64,000 bases of DNA from Enterovibrio norvegicus DSM 15893 (GTDB lineage: Bacteria > Pseudomonadota > Gammaproteobacteria > Enterobacterales > Vibrionaceae), in assembly GCF_900115495.1 (NCBI RefSeq), contig NZ_FOWR01000003.1, forward strand, positions 124,001 through 188,000, written 5' to 3'. The notes beneath the pieces were generated by a model. The model was given only the letters and a program-made list of their open reading frames with translations, was not told where the DNA came from and ran no database searches. Of the stretch, positions 1-10,325 are shown piece by piece. The translations under genes were made by a program, and so were the position numbers. Every line of letters begins with the position of its first letter. Position 1 is the first letter of the stretch.

Positions 1-529
1 AACGAACATCCTGATCAAGCCACCAACTCTGTGTGATTATTTTTATATTTATTAAAGCGTTAACGTTTCATACTCATCTGTCAGGTGACAATAAAAGCCA
101 TCAGTATTGAGTGTGTACGTTGTGATGAACTATAACGTTGACATCGTAGGGCTTATTGCCTCAATCACGAGATACGCAAAATGTTTCTTATTAATAATTG
201 AATTAAAAGGAAGTAATTTTTCACGCGCAGACAGATTGCTGGTTGTACGACATTGGTGTTTGTTCAATATTGATGTTTTTTCAATATTGGTTTTTGTACA
301 GCACGGGGTCTGCACAACGTGGGTTTAGCAAAGCGGAAGAGACGTTAAGAGAGTAGTCACGAGGAAATGGACAAGGCAGGAAGGAGAGATGGCGGTTTTT
401 TACAAGCTCAACGAGAGGCGTCAAGAAAAGTAAAAGAAACACCGGAGGCATTCCTGCATTGGGATACATTCCTCCATGGGTATACATTCTTACATAGATA
501 TAGACCCGAAATGTTCCCTTAAAACGTGA
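1..529. other. Intergenic region, no gene supported
   Basis: AT-rich left edge of the window with no convincing coding frame. The short frames here lack a ribosome binding site and normal composition. It holds a direct repeat TTCAATATTG at 263-272 and 280-289, and three imperfect 18-bp units at 449-502 listed separately. Confidence 0.6.
449..502. repeat. Three imperfect 18-bp tandem repeats
   Basis: Three consecutive 18-bp units start at 449, 467 and 485. Each begins CATTC, continues with a variable CAT core and ends in ATA. They lie 3' of the BLUF gene, whose stop is at 530. No function is evident. Confidence 0.6.
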
Positions 530-943
530 TTAGAATTCTTTAAACAGCTCGATCAAATAGATAATTTCTTGCCCTAGATTGCCAAACTCTTCTTTAGAGA
601 GCTTGTGATTAAGCAGATCGTTATAACCACGCAGTTTTCGCCTATCAAAGGTTTCAAGATTCTTGAAGCCCATTGACCAATTAGGGAAAGAACGCTGCTC
701 AATCTCACTGCGATCGATCACGATCGCGCCGTTGTGGCGAGTATCCGAGGCGATATCGGCATAGAGCTTTTCTACGGCACCTTCATCACCTTCTAAAATT
801 TGAAAAAAGTTTTCCTTGGCGTAAAGCAGCAATCCACTGACATCCCGTTTTTCGTTGTTTGCTCTGCATTTACCTAATAACTGCATGAGATCGTTTTCAT
901 TAAACGCTGTCGTCGCAGAACTGGCATATATCAGTCTTATCAT
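530..943 (-). CDS. BLUF-domain blue-light sensor protein
   Basis: A 137-residue protein consisting of one BLUF domain (about residues 1-95) and a short helical tail. BLUF domains bind FAD and sense blue light through hydrogen-bond rearrangement. The family's key residues are visible: the flavin-contacting Tyr in LIYAS (residue 6), the Gln in FFQILEG (about residue 48) and the WSMGF segment with the conserved Trp and Met. No EAL or other output domain is fused, so it probably acts through a partner protein. The start has a GGGGGAG upstream. No obvious partner gene is adjacent. Confidence 0.9.
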   Translation of the reverse strand: MIRLIYASSATTAFNENDLMQLLGKCRANNEKRDVSGLLLYAKENFFQILEGDEGAVEKLYADIASDTRHNGAIVIDRSEIEQRSFPNWSMGFKNLETFDRRKLRGYNDLLNHKLSKEEFGNLGQEIIYLIELFKEF

Positions 944-1065
944 TACTCCCCCAAAGCATCACGGCGTTATACGGCAATCTTGTTCGCACAATTGCTCTAT
1001 CTAAACAATGTAGTCGCAAAAAAGAGACAAAGAGTCGCATCTTGGGAGCATTCGTGATTGAGGGG

Positions 1066-1329
1066 CTAGGGAATATCAGATTGGAAGATATCGACGGGAA
1101 TAAGCGTATCCTTGCCCGTTTTTAAGAAGAGTTTATGCGCAGCAGTAATGCGATGCCCGCCATCTTGGAGGATATAGGTTTTCCCACAGGCGCATTGAAT
1201 AAGCTTTATCGCTTCATTGATGGCCTCACCTCTCTTCAAACTTTTCATGATGGCGGCGAAGCGAGCATCTTCTCCGCGCACCCAATGCAGGTCGAGTTTT
1301 ACGATGTCACTAATTGGCATAACTTGCAT
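1066..1329 (-). CDS. Small ParB/sulfiredoxin-fold-like protein
   Basis: An 87-residue protein. The order PISDIVKLDLHWVRGED, a helix, then LQDGGHRITAAHKL resembles the ParB N-terminal/sulfiredoxin fold, where a G-G/H-R motif forms the nucleotide pocket. There is no HTH or dimerisation domain, so it is not a partition protein. It contains a CxC (residues CAC) after the first helices. The start is ATG with GGGGAAG upstream; a GTG one codon earlier is also possible. Function is unknown, and the fold assignment rests on motif resemblance only. Confidence 0.6.
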   Translation of the reverse strand: MQVMPISDIVKLDLHWVRGEDARFAAIMKSLKRGEAINEAIKLIQCACGKTYILQDGGHRITAAHKLFLKTGKDTLIPVDIFQSDIP

Positions 1330-1452
1330 CACTCTTCCCCTTTATATCACCACTAGACATGACCATTTGTTTAGCTTAGCCAAATCAAAAACGGGGCGAG
1401 CGTGATTTACGATACCCTAGGGGTTGAAAAATGCATGAGGAGAAAAACCGTT

Positions 1453-1935
1453 TTATTCCTTTGAAGCCAGCCATTTCCGTAATAAAGAAGCCAACGTTGC
1501 TTGCTCTTTTTCCGTCAACACATTCAACATTTGATGTTCATTTTCCACGTGTGCCGTAACGACAGCGTCAATCAAGGTTCGCCCTTCGTCAGTCAACATC
1601 ACCAAACAACTTCTTCTGTCAGTTTCACTGGCTTGACGTACCACAAGACCACGTTTAACTAGCCCATCAACTCGGGTGCTCATGGCCCCCGATGAAAACA
1701 TCAAGGTTTGATACATCTCGGTGGGTGTAACAGGTTCGCCAGCACGACGTAACGTCGCCAAAATATCAAACTCGCTGCTCATCAACCCAAACTGTTTGAA
1801 CACCTCTTCCAGGCTCAGCTTCATTAAATGGTTAGCTCTGTCCATTCGGCCAATCACACCCATAGGCGAGCAATCTAAATCAGGGCGTTGAACCTGCCAC
1901 TGAGCAAGGATGGTATCAACATGATCCTGCTTCAT
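1453..1935 (-). CDS. MarR family transcriptional regulator
   Basis: A 160-residue winged-helix regulator. An N-terminal helix is followed by the MarR HTH (about residues 55-110, with PVTPTEMYQTLMFSSGAMS and a wing ending in ETDRRSCLVMLTDEGR), then a C-terminal dimerisation helix. The DRR motif in the wing is typical of the family. It has a strong GGAGG site before ATG. It is divergent from the EamA exporter gene, and the shared 133-bp gap carries two palindromes, so it probably represses both genes and responds to a small ligand. Confidence 0.92.
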   Translation of the reverse strand: MKQDHVDTILAQWQVQRPDLDCSPMGVIGRMDRANHLMKLSLEEVFKQFGLMSSEFDILATLRRAGEPVTPTEMYQTLMFSSGAMSTRVDGLVKRGLVVRQASETDRRSCLVMLTDEGRTLIDAVVTAHVENEHQMLNVLTEKEQATLASLLRKWLASKE

Positions 1936-1950
1936 AACACCTCCATATTT

Positions 1951-2015
1951 TATCTTTCCAAAAAGATACTTGATCTAAAGAGACAAAGCGAATAATTTAT
2001 CTTTCAGGAAAGATA
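1951..2015. promoter_or_regulatory. Two palindromic operators, probable MarR sites
   Basis: Site 1 (1951-1968) is TATCTTT-N4-AAAGATA. Site 2 (1998-2015) is TATCTTTC-N2-GAAAGATA. Their centres are 47 bp apart, and both lie in the divergent promoter region of the MarR and EamA genes. They share the same half-site, as expected for one dimeric regulator. Binding by the adjacent MarR protein is inferred. Confidence 0.75.
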
Positions 2016-2068
2016 CTTTTTAGAAAGATTACTAAGCCATTTTTGGCTGACTGTATAGAGGAAACACC

Positions 2069-2935
2069 GTGATTAACTACTTACTTGCCGCCACCGTTCC
2101 CATACTCTGGGGCAGCACTTATGCAGCAGTAAGTCTGTTTTTGCACGATATGTCTCCATTTTGGGTGGCTGTTTGGCGGGCGCTACCAGCCGGTTTGCTC
2201 CTGATGTTACTGAAACCGGGAAAACCGCCGCTACCGTTTGGCAAACTCACACTGCTAACCACCTTTAATATCGTGGCGTTCTTTCCATTACTGTTTATTG
2301 CAGCTTATCGCTTACCTGGATCTGTTGCGGGTACGCTTGGCGCAACACTTCCACTTCAATTGATGTTCATGCAATGGTTGGTGGAAGGTAAGAAACCCGA
2401 ACTGAAAATGCTGTCGCTTGCATTGTTGGGGCTTTCAGGGGTCGTTCTCATTTTGAACCCCACCGCCGACATCGATCCGATTGGCGCAGCCGCCGCGCTA
2501 GCCGCCACAGCGTTAGTTGCTCGTGCAACACTGTGGCTAAAAAACTGGCCAGTCACGGATATTTTCAGACTCACCGCTTGGCAGTTAACATTGGGGGGGC
2601 TGATGCTCGCTCCGATTGCGTTTTTAGTGGAAGGCGCACCAAAGCCCATCACGCTTGATGCTTTACCCGGCATTGTCTGGGTCAGTGTATTAAACAGTGC
2701 GTTTGCGTACTGGGCGTTTTCCCGTTCAATTAAACGGATCGGCCCGGATGCGATGGCGATGATCAGTATGCTAAACCCTGTCGCAGCAGTCACCTTAGGC
2801 ATATTGTTGGTGGGTGAAAGCTTGGGTCCACTTCAGTGGATAGGCATAGGATTGGTATTGTTAAGTCTGCTTTTGATGGGTCGAAGTAAGCGAAGATTAG
2901 CAAAGATAGCAGCACAAAAAGCAAGCCTTGGGTAA
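2069..2935 (+). CDS. EamA/DMT family exporter
   Basis: A 288-residue inner-membrane protein with about ten hydrophobic segments arranged as two EamA repeats (roughly residues 3-130 and 145-275), the drug/metabolite transporter pattern. It starts with GTG behind GAGGAAACACC. Divergent MarR control suggests efflux of a compound that the regulator senses. The substrate cannot be read from the sequence. Confidence 0.9.
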   Translation: MINYLLAATVPILWGSTYAAVSLFLHDMSPFWVAVWRALPAGLLLMLLKPGKPPLPFGKLTLLTTFNIVAFFPLLFIAAYRLPGSVAGTLGATLPLQLMFMQWLVEGKKPELKMLSLALLGLSGVVLILNPTADIDPIGAAAALAATALVARATLWLKNWPVTDIFRLTAWQLTLGGLMLAPIAFLVEGAPKPITLDALPGIVWVSVLNSAFAYWAFSRSIKRIGPDAMAMISMLNPVAAVTLGILLVGESLGPLQWIGIGLVLLSLLLMGRSKRRLAKIAAQKASLG

Positions 2936-3353
2936 GCCGACATGTCATAGATATAGAGGGAGAAGCAGAAAGGCTTCTCTCGTTGCTTGTCCTTTCTTTA
3001 ATTTATGAACGCGTATTGCCCATTATCACCCCACTCTTCGGGCGTATTTATTGTCTAAATAAACTCTCACTTATCATATAAGAAAGACAACTTCGCGACC
3101 GTCACATTGTCTTTCGTGAGGAAGCTCTTAGTTTCAACGATACGCTGCCCACATTTCGTCAATTCAATAATTACGCGTTTATCCTGCCCAAACCTACAGT
3201 GTTCGCACATCATCTCGATATCAACTCAATACTTGGACAGACATGCCAACTCAGTTGCATATAACACCTTAAACTCTTTGGATCGGGAAACTTGAACAGC
3301 GCCTAAACACAGGGCAAATTGCAAAGGGTCAATAACGATGGGAGAAAGAATCA
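2936..3353. other. Intergenic region with a weak terminator hairpin
   Basis: A hairpin GAGAAGC-N6-GCTTCTC at 2960-2979 follows the EamA gene but has only a weak T-run, so it is a low-confidence terminator. The rest shows no supported gene. Frames on both strands lack a ribosome binding site. Confidence 0.5.
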
Positions 3354-3830
3354 ATGGAAATACGCGTCGATGATTTATCAGGAAAGGAAATCCAAGATCT
3401 TCTCCATCAACACCTCGCAAGCATGTATGACATTAGCCCACCTGAAAGTGTTCACGCATTAGACATTACCGCCCTTCAACACCCAAATGTCACGGTTTGG
3501 AGTGTATGGATTGATGGAGAAATAGCGGGTTGTGGTGCGCTGAAGCAAATTGGCCCAGGCCATGGCGAAATCAAATCAATGCGAACCTCAGAAAATTTCC
3601 TCCGTCGCGGTGTAGCAGCAAACTTGCTTGCACACATTCTTCAAGAAGCTCGTCGTCGCAAGTATTCGCGCCTAAGTCTGGAAACAGGTGCTGAACCCGA
3701 GTTTGAGGCAGCAAGAAAGCTATACCAGCGTTTCGGCTTTGATGCGTGTTCACCGTTTGGCGACTACGTCGAAGATCCAAACAGTGTCTTTTATTCACGC
3801 GCACTTCAATTATTTAGCCCTGCTCTCTAA
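3354..3830 (+). CDS. GNAT family N-acetyltransferase
   Basis: A 158-residue acetyltransferase with a single GNAT domain. The acetyl-CoA pyrophosphate loop is read as RTSENFLRRGVAANLL (about residues 77-93), followed by the family's ETGAEPEFEAARKLYQRFGF segment near residues 112-131. A GGGAGAAAG site precedes ATG. Proteins of this length and order resemble YsnE/PaiA-like GNATs, but the acceptor substrate is unknown. Confidence 0.9.
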   Translation: MEIRVDDLSGKEIQDLLHQHLASMYDISPPESVHALDITALQHPNVTVWSVWIDGEIAGCGALKQIGPGHGEIKSMRTSENFLRRGVAANLLAHILQEARRRKYSRLSLETGAEPEFEAARKLYQRFGFDACSPFGDYVEDPNSVFYSRALQLFSPAL

Positions 3831-3873
3831 ATGAAGACGTTGACAAGCGGACGCACAAAACAGCCATGCATCC

Positions 3874-4371
3874 ATGTTGTTTGATATGAAGCATTACATC
3901 GACATTGTTGATTACCACCCGCGCTACACCGAAGACACCCTTCGAATGTGGCGCGAGAGTAAAGCATTCGCACTGGGTAAGGCTGAATCACAGAGCCTTG
4001 CTTCTCATCGCTACTACCTCAATCGCGTGCTCGCCGCATGCAATGACATTTATCTCGCCATAGAAAAGCAGTCTGGACAGGTGCTCGGGATGATAGCGAC
4101 AGATGGCGAATCAATCACTCAGCTTTACGTTGCACCAGATGCACAGCGGCAAGGCATTGGAAGCTGCCTTGTTGAACTCGCCAAAGAATCAGCGAACAAT
4201 GGCCTTATGCTGTATACCGTTGAAATTAATCAACAAGCGAGGGAGTTTTGGCAGAAGCAAGGGTTCATTGAATGCGAAACCAAAACAATCACGTGCGATG
4301 AAGGTATGATCGATGTGTTGTGCGAATGGCATCCGAAGGCGCTTGCAGAGCATTCACGAATGGGTGGCTAG
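3874..4371 (+). CDS. GNAT family N-acetyltransferase
   Basis: A 165-residue GNAT enzyme that follows the preceding GNAT after 43 bp. The acetyl-CoA loop APDAQRQGIGSCLVE (about residues 88-102) and the REFWQKQGF motif near residue 125 are clear. An alternative ATG lies four codons downstream at 3886, and neither start has a strong ribosome binding site. The target is unknown; it is not paralogous enough to its neighbour to suggest a recent duplication. Confidence 0.88.
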   Translation: MLFDMKHYIDIVDYHPRYTEDTLRMWRESKAFALGKAESQSLASHRYYLNRVLAACNDIYLAIEKQSGQVLGMIATDGESITQLYVAPDAQRQGIGSCLVELAKESANNGLMLYTVEINQQAREFWQKQGFIECETKTITCDEGMIDVLCEWHPKALAEHSRMGG

Positions 4372-4874
4372 ATAAGTGTCTGCCCCCACATTTTCAATCG
4401 CCGTTTACACATCATCTCCCGGCGAGTTATACAACCCGCCCCCCTTACCCCGTATCTGTGAAAAAAGTGAAAATAATTTCCCCCTTTCTCACGTTATCAA
4501 CCATGAGAGTTCTCTCTTTTTAATCCATACTTTACGCGCTTCACTCCAGTAAATTCGGGGCTTGTAAAACATTGATGTAGATCTCAAAAATTTACCCGAG
4601 CTACGATTAATATTTTTTATCGTGACGACCAAAAGATTGATTTGTCGCGACTGGCGCAAAGCTGTAACTTTCGCGCTCTTTCATGCGGTGCTGAGAATTT
4701 GGAACAGATAAGGTCGCCGCGGAGAACGTAAACGATAGTGTTGATTATTCAATCGGTTCTTATAAATGTGAGCAGGCCTACGCCTCTGAGCAACTATCGT
4801 TTACTTGAGTAAGTGTCAAAGACTGATGCGCTCACTCCATCCGTTCGAAATATACTATCTGGGGCATTGCAGCA
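4372..4874. other. Long leader/intergenic region upstream of rimB
   Basis: About 500 bp without a supported gene. The left half holds only short low-quality frames. The right part carries a perfect 12-bp inverted repeat (4728-4739 with 4793-4804), listed separately, just upstream of the rim operon start at 4875. It probably contains the operon promoter and a structured 5' leader. Confidence 0.55.
4728..4804 (+). promoter_or_regulatory. Structured leader: long-range 12-bp inverted repeat
   Basis: GTAAACGATAGT (4728-4739) pairs perfectly with ACTATCGTTTAC (4793-4804) across a 53-nt loop that itself holds a small AGGC-N4-GCCT hairpin near 4773-4786. It lies 70 bp before the first gene of the rim operon. 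It could be a cis-acting RNA or a small RNA. No known riboswitch class was recognised. Confidence 0.5.
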
Positions 4875-5369
4875 ATGACTGACAACAACACATCTCGCAC
4901 AGCTGATGGCGAAGACTTTAATATTGTTCAAGCAAACGCACGAACTGTCGTTGGCTGGCGTGAATGGGTCGGCTTACCAGGGTTAAACATCCAAGCAATC
5001 AAAGCAAAAGTGGATACAGGCGCAAGAACATCTTGTCTGCACACTTTCGGCATCGAAGAATACCAAAAAGATGGCGAGAAATGGGTGAAGTTCATGGTTC
5101 ATCCAATCCAAGACGACGTGCATACCGAACAAGAGTGCCACGCGAAAGTATTTGATATGCGCACAGTGCGTGATTCTGGTGGTCACGAGACGTACCGTTA
5201 TGTCATCGAAACGCAATTGATTATTGGTGATCTCCAATATCCAATAGAGATGACACTGACTGCTCGTGACAACATGACGTTTCGTATGTTGTTAGGTCGT
5301 ATCGCGATGGAAGGTCGTTTAATCGTCCAACCAGAAGCATCTTTTATTCTTCAGGCGCCACAAGGTTAA
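4875..5369 (+). CDS. rimB: RimB-type retropepsin-like protease (ATP-dependent zinc protease family)
   Basis: A 164-residue protein of the family often named ATP-dependent zinc protease. The motif KAKVDTGARTSCLH (about residues 44-57) is the DTGA active-site signature of retropepsin-like aspartic proteases, and LLGRIAME near residue 137 is the second conserved block. In Pseudomonas, RimB works with RimK in controlling ribosomal protein S6 glutamylation. Here it ends 3 bp before rimK, so the genes are co-transcribed. The symbol follows the Pseudomonas usage. Confidence 0.85.
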   Translation: MTDNNTSRTADGEDFNIVQANARTVVGWREWVGLPGLNIQAIKAKVDTGARTSCLHTFGIEEYQKDGEKWVKFMVHPIQDDVHTEQECHAKVFDMRTVRDSGGHETYRYVIETQLIIGDLQYPIEMTLTARDNMTFRMLLGRIAMEGRLIVQPEASFILQAPQG

Positions 5370-5372
5370 GTT

Positions 5373-6281
5373 ATGAAAATTGGAATTTTATCGCGCAGTG
5401 AAAATCTCTACTCTACACGCCGCCTGATTGAAGCGTGTGAGAAACGAGGCCACGAATATAAAATCATCGACGCACTACGTTGCTACATGAACATCAATTC
5501 TACCCAACCTTCTATTCACCTGAAGGGTGAAGATTTGGTGGGTTTTGATGCAGTCATCCCACGTATTGGCGCGTCTGTGACGTTTTACGGCTGTGCCGTT
5601 TTACGCCAATTCGAAATGATGGGTGTTTACACAGTGAACGACTCCGTCGCAATTTCACGTTCACGTGACAAGTTGCGCTCACTGCAACTGCTTTCACGTA
5701 AGAACATTGGTATGCCGGTCACAGGTTTTGCGAGCAAACCGGGCGATATTAAAGACCTGCTAAGCATGGTTGGTGGCACACCTGTTGTTATCAAATTGCT
5801 TGAAGGCACCCAAGGTATCGGTGTTGTTCTTGCTGAAACACGCAAAGCAGCAGAAAGCGTGATCGAAGCCTTCATGGGCTTGAAAGCCAACATCATGGTG
5901 CAGGAATACATCAAAGAAGCGGGTGGCGCAGATATTCGCTGTTTCGTTATCGGCGACAAAGTGATTGCTGCCATGAAGCGTCAAGCATTGCCGGGTGAGT
6001 TCCGTTCGAACTTACACCGCGGTGGTAGTGCATCACTGATTCGCATCACGCCTGATGAACGTAAAACTGCGGTTGCAGCGGCGAAGGCCATGGGGCTTCA
6101 CGTAGCAGGCGTTGACTTACTGCGCTCTGAGCGCGGACCATTGGTGATGGAAGTAAATTCGTCGCCAGGTCTTGAAGGGATTGAGACCGCAACGGGCAAA
6201 GACGTCGCTGGTCTCATCATTGACCATATAGAGAAAATAGTCTCATCTCCGAGGACAAGGACACGTGTCAAAAGCAATTAA
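5373..6281 (+). CDS. rimK: RimK, ribosomal protein S6 glutamate ligase
   Basis: A 302-residue ATP-grasp ligase of the length usual for RimK. It has the N-terminal pre-ATP-grasp domain with [12 protein letters not shown], the substrate-side motif [11 protein letters not shown], a glycine-rich loop [12 protein letters not shown], and the metal-binding [14 protein letters not shown] near the C-terminus. RimK adds glutamates to the C-terminus of S6 using ATP. It sits between rimB and an aspartoacylase-like gene whose GTG start overlaps its end by 17 bp. Confidence 0.95.
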   Translation: MKIGILSRSENLYSTRRLIEACEKRGHEYKIIDALRCYMNINSTQPSIHLKGEDLVGFDAVIPRIGASVTFYGCAVLRQFEMMGVYTVNDSVAISRSRDKLRSLQLLSRKNIGMPVTGFASKPGDIKDLLSMVGGTPVVIKLLEGTQGIGVVLAETRKAAESVIEAFMGLKANIMVQEYIKEAGGADIRCFVIGDKVIAAMKRQALPGEFRSNLHRGGSASLIRITPDERKTAVAAAKAMGLHVAGVDLLRSERGPLVMEVNSSPGLEGIETATGKDVAGLIIDHIEKIVSSPRTRTRVKSN

Positions 6282-7329
6282 AAATACTGCCTTCGAAATT
6301 GGCGGGGTAACCATCCCTGCGGGTCAACGTGCGAGCGTTGAGTTTGAAGTCGCTAAGCTTTACACACACTCTCCGCTGTCAGTAACAGCGGAAGTACTTC
6401 ATGGTAAGAAACCTGGCCCAGTGTTGATGATCAACGCGGCCATTCATGGTGATGAACTCAATGGTGTGGAAGTGGTGCGTCAAGTACTTGAACGCATCAA
6501 CCCTGCCACACTAAAAGGCACGATCATCGCGATCCCTGTGGTTAACGTATTCGGCTTTATTCATAAATCTCGTTACCTGCCAGATCGTCGCGATCTCAAT
6601 CGCTGCTTCCCGGGCTCTGAGCGCGGATCAATTGCAGGTCGCATGGCGTACCAAATCTTCGAACAAATTGTTCGTCGTTGTACCCATATTATCGATTTGC
6701 ACACAGCGGCGATTTACCGTACCAACCTGCCTCAAATTCGCGCTAACTTGGCGAATGAAGCGACAAATGAAATGGCGCTGGCGTTTGGTACGCCGGTGGT
6801 TATTGATGCAGCTCTGCGTGATGGGTCATTGCGTTCAGAAGCGGAAAACATCGGTATTCCTGTCATTACATACGAAGCAGGTGAAGCACTGCGCTTTGAA
6901 CCGTATGCGATTACTGCAGGCGTTAAAGGTGTGAAACGCGTTATGCGCCACCTTGGCATGATCCGCAGGAGCAACCGCAAAACATCAACGGTCGAACCGG
7001 TCATCGCACGCGCTACACGTTGGGTTCGCGCAGAAGCCGACGGTATCTTGCGCTCACACGTGTCTCTTGGACAACGCGTCAGCAAAGGCCAATCTCTGGC
7101 ATCTATCAGCAGCCCTATTGGTAGCGAAGAGATCCAGACCTATGCACCGCAAGGTGGCATTATCATTGGTCAGCAAACACTGCCATTGGTGAATGAAGGT
7201 GATGCGATTTTCCATATCGCCTACTTTGAAGAACCAGACCGTATGGTTGAGCAGCAAGTAGAAAACTACTTAGATGAAGTCGTCGATGACGCGAACAACG
7301 AAATCAAATTTGGTATCGGCACCGCGTAA
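6265..7329 (+). CDS. Succinylglutamate desuccinylase/aspartoacylase family zinc hydrolase
   Basis: A 354-residue member of the M14-like AstE/ASPA family. The zinc site is visible as [11 protein letters not shown] (His and Glu) and later HIIDLHTA (His); the C-terminal domain (about residues 255-340) is a lipoyl-like beta barrel as in this subfamily. It starts with GTG within the 3' end of rimK after GAGGACAAGGACAC, so it is translationally coupled. Working with a glutamate ligase and a protease, it may trim or hydrolyse amide-linked products, but its substrate is unknown. A clear terminator follows. Confidence 0.88.
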   Translation: MSKAIKNTAFEIGGVTIPAGQRASVEFEVAKLYTHSPLSVTAEVLHGKKPGPVLMINAAIHGDELNGVEVVRQVLERINPATLKGTIIAIPVVNVFGFIHKSRYLPDRRDLNRCFPGSERGSIAGRMAYQIFEQIVRRCTHIIDLHTAAIYRTNLPQIRANLANEATNEMALAFGTPVVIDAALRDGSLRSEAENIGIPVITYEAGEALRFEPYAITAGVKGVKRVMRHLGMIRRSNRKTSTVEPVIARATRWVRAEADGILRSHVSLGQRVSKGQSLASISSPIGSEEIQTYAPQGGIIIGQQTLPLVNEGDAIFHIAYFEEPDRMVEQQVENYLDEVVDDANNEIKFGIGTA

Positions 7330-7350
7330 TAAACACTTCGTACTGTATGA

Positions 7351-7378
7351 AAAGAGCGCTATTGCGCTCTTTTTTTTT
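7351..7378 (+). terminator. Rho-independent terminator of the rim operon
   Basis: Stem AAAGAGCGC/GCGCTCTTT with a TATT loop, followed by an uninterrupted T-run. It starts 21 bp after the aspartoacylase stop. Confidence 0.9.
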
Positions 7379-7500
7379 GATCTAAATCTCACCCTGAAAA
7401 ATAATTGTTACACAATATTAACAATTCACGCTTGTCTCATTTCTAAGCCTCAACAGGTTGCAATTGTGTCGCTAAGCTTTCAACGACATCAGAGGACTGA

Positions 7501-8454
<954 letters not shown>

Positions 8455-8575
8455 CGGCAATGGTCAAATTCAACGCGTGTCAGGCGTATAGCTCCATCGC
8501 GCGTTGAATTCTTTTACCCAAGACTCGATCTATACCTTTATTGGAAAATGTTTCACGGACGCCGGAGGACATCAC

Positions 8576-9451
8576 ATGTATCTTGCTTCTCGCTCATTAG
8601 GGATAGCTTTTGGAGGATTATTGATAGTATTTGTCGCGATTTACATGACAAGTACCGCCCAACAAGAAAAAGCTACCGATACGCCAGTCTCTTCTCAAAT
8701 TGGGACAGACATTGATATATCTTCTGACAGAGACACGTTTGAATATTTTCTCTCTACATTAGGTGAAAAAGAACTGGCTGAGATTCAGGGTTCTTATCAG
8801 AAATTCGCCGATACCGTCAGCTATGGCGAAAAACAAGAAGTGCTGTTTCAAAAGTACCTGCGGTATAAAGAATCCATTGTATCTGTGCCACCGCCAGACG
8901 GTCTTACTGGTATAGAGTATCTAAAATTCATCCATGAAAAGATGCAGCAACTTCAAGCAGACGCATTCAGTTCACGGGAACAAAACTCACTTTTTTACCA
9001 AGAGAACTTAGCGCGTGAAATGACCATCAAAAAAGCCGAATTACAAGCACTGGGCGTAGATGACGAAACGTACCAAGACCTTTGGCAACAAGCCTTAAAC
9101 ACGCTTCCGCCTGACATGAAAGAAAGCTATCAAAACGCTGAATTACTGGGGAACATCAACAACCTCGCTTCGCTGGACAGTGATGAAAAATCCTACCGTC
9201 TCACTGATCTTGTTGGGGAAGACGCCGCAAACCGCATTCACGCCTTGGAGCAAGAAGAGAATGCGTTTGATGCCTCGGTTCAGGCCTACTTGAAAGAACG
9301 CGAAACCTTACTTAATGACAATAGCTACAGCGAAGATGAGCGCCTGCAAGCCATTGCCGATTTGCGCAGCAACCATTTCTCATCAGATAACCATCGACGC
9401 GTGCAAGGCTTAGAAAACCTTGATGATGAGAAAAAGAATCGCGCGCTATAG
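8576..9451 (+). CDS. Lipase-specific foldase (lipase chaperone, Lif)
   Basis: A 291-residue chaperone that folds the cognate lipase in the periplasm. An N-terminal membrane anchor (about residues 5-25) is followed by a charged helical rod. The Lif signature R-x-x-F-[DE]-Y-F-L-[ST] is present as RDTFEYFLSTLGE (about residues 47-59). I chose ATG 8576, which has GGAGG eight bases upstream, over an upstream in-frame start. Its place downstream of the lipase gene matches family I lipase operons. Confidence 0.9.
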   Translation: MYLASRSLGIAFGGLLIVFVAIYMTSTAQQEKATDTPVSSQIGTDIDISSDRDTFEYFLSTLGEKELAEIQGSYQKFADTVSYGEKQEVLFQKYLRYKESIVSVPPPDGLTGIEYLKFIHEKMQQLQADAFSSREQNSLFYQENLAREMTIKKAELQALGVDDETYQDLWQQALNTLPPDMKESYQNAELLGNINNLASLDSDEKSYRLTDLVGEDAANRIHALEQEENAFDASVQAYLKERETLLNDNSYSEDERLQAIADLRSNHFSSDNHRRVQGLENLDDEKKNRAL

Positions 9452-9499
9452 CAGGTTTTTACGCTGGAACGGTTTTGTACGCTGCAACGAATGAGAAAC

Positions 9500-10198
9500 T
9501 CAAGTTGGTTGCTGAGGTGACAGCGTGAGGCTTTGCGCATCGCCCCACTTGTGAACAGGCCATTGATACTCCCCTGCTTTTTTAAACAATTTACTGCACG
9601 GGTTGATGATGTGTACATCATCCGCAAATAAACACATGGGAAGATCATTAATAGAGTCAGTGTAAAAACTGATTCGCTCAAAATCGTGGTCAAGGCCGCC
9701 AATCCATTGAGTAAGACGCAACACTTTTCCCTCACGAAATGAAGGCACGCCTTCAGGCTGAGGTTGGTATTTCCCATTGTTTAACACCAAGTCGATACCC
9801 ATGGCAGTCTCAACGCCTAACGCCTTTGCCACAGGTTTAACAAGAAAGCTTGGAGAAGCAGAGACAATTGCCAGCGCCACCCCTTCATCCTTGTATTGCG
9901 CTAACGTGACGATAGCTTCAGGAAAAATTAACGGCATCAACGCGTCCTTCGCGAAACGCGCTGCTAACGCATTGATGTCTTCCGCGAGCATGTGTTTTAA
10001 CGGGGACAGGCTAAAAGCAAGGTAAGCATCGAGATCTAAACTGCCATCAGCGTACGCCGCCATGAATTGCGTATCCAACGCCAAAAAGTCAGGGGCTGTT
10101 GCGAGCCCTTTATCCACGAGAAACTGATGCCATAACGTCATCGAATCACCATTCAGCAACGTCTCGTCTAGATCAAACACCACCAAGTCTTTCATCAT
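9500..10198 (-). CDS. HAD-IB family phosphatase (SerB-like)
   Basis: A 232-residue haloacid dehalogenase hydrolase. Motif I is VVFDLDETLLNG (DxDxT, residues 6-17), motif II the Ser in AIVSASPSFLV, and motif III/IV the FYTDSINDLPMC acidic pair near the C-terminus. The helical cap between motifs I and II fits the IB class, which includes phosphoserine phosphatase-like enzymes. The substrate is not determinable. Its 3' end faces the lipase chaperone gene. Confidence 0.9.
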   Translation of the reverse strand: MMKDLVVFDLDETLLNGDSMTLWHQFLVDKGLATAPDFLALDTQFMAAYADGSLDLDAYLAFSLSPLKHMLAEDINALAARFAKDALMPLIFPEAIVTLAQYKDEGVALAIVSASPSFLVKPVAKALGVETAMGIDLVLNNGKYQPQPEGVPSFREGKVLRLTQWIGGLDHDFERISFYTDSINDLPMCLFADDVHIINPCSKLFKKAGEYQWPVHKWGDAQSLTLSPQQPT

Positions 10199-10325
10199 AT
10201 TCCACTCTCATTGCTGTTAAACACACACCTTAATCATGTCAGGGGTTTAAGGGTAACACCACGAAAAATATGTGTTTTATGCGTCAGTACAAAACAATAT
10301 AGGGATGAAACAATCACTGCCCGCC

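Noticed and set aside
107-328. 73-codon plus-strand frame
   Set aside because: No ribosome binding site, odd composition, overlaps another frame of similar length on the minus strand.
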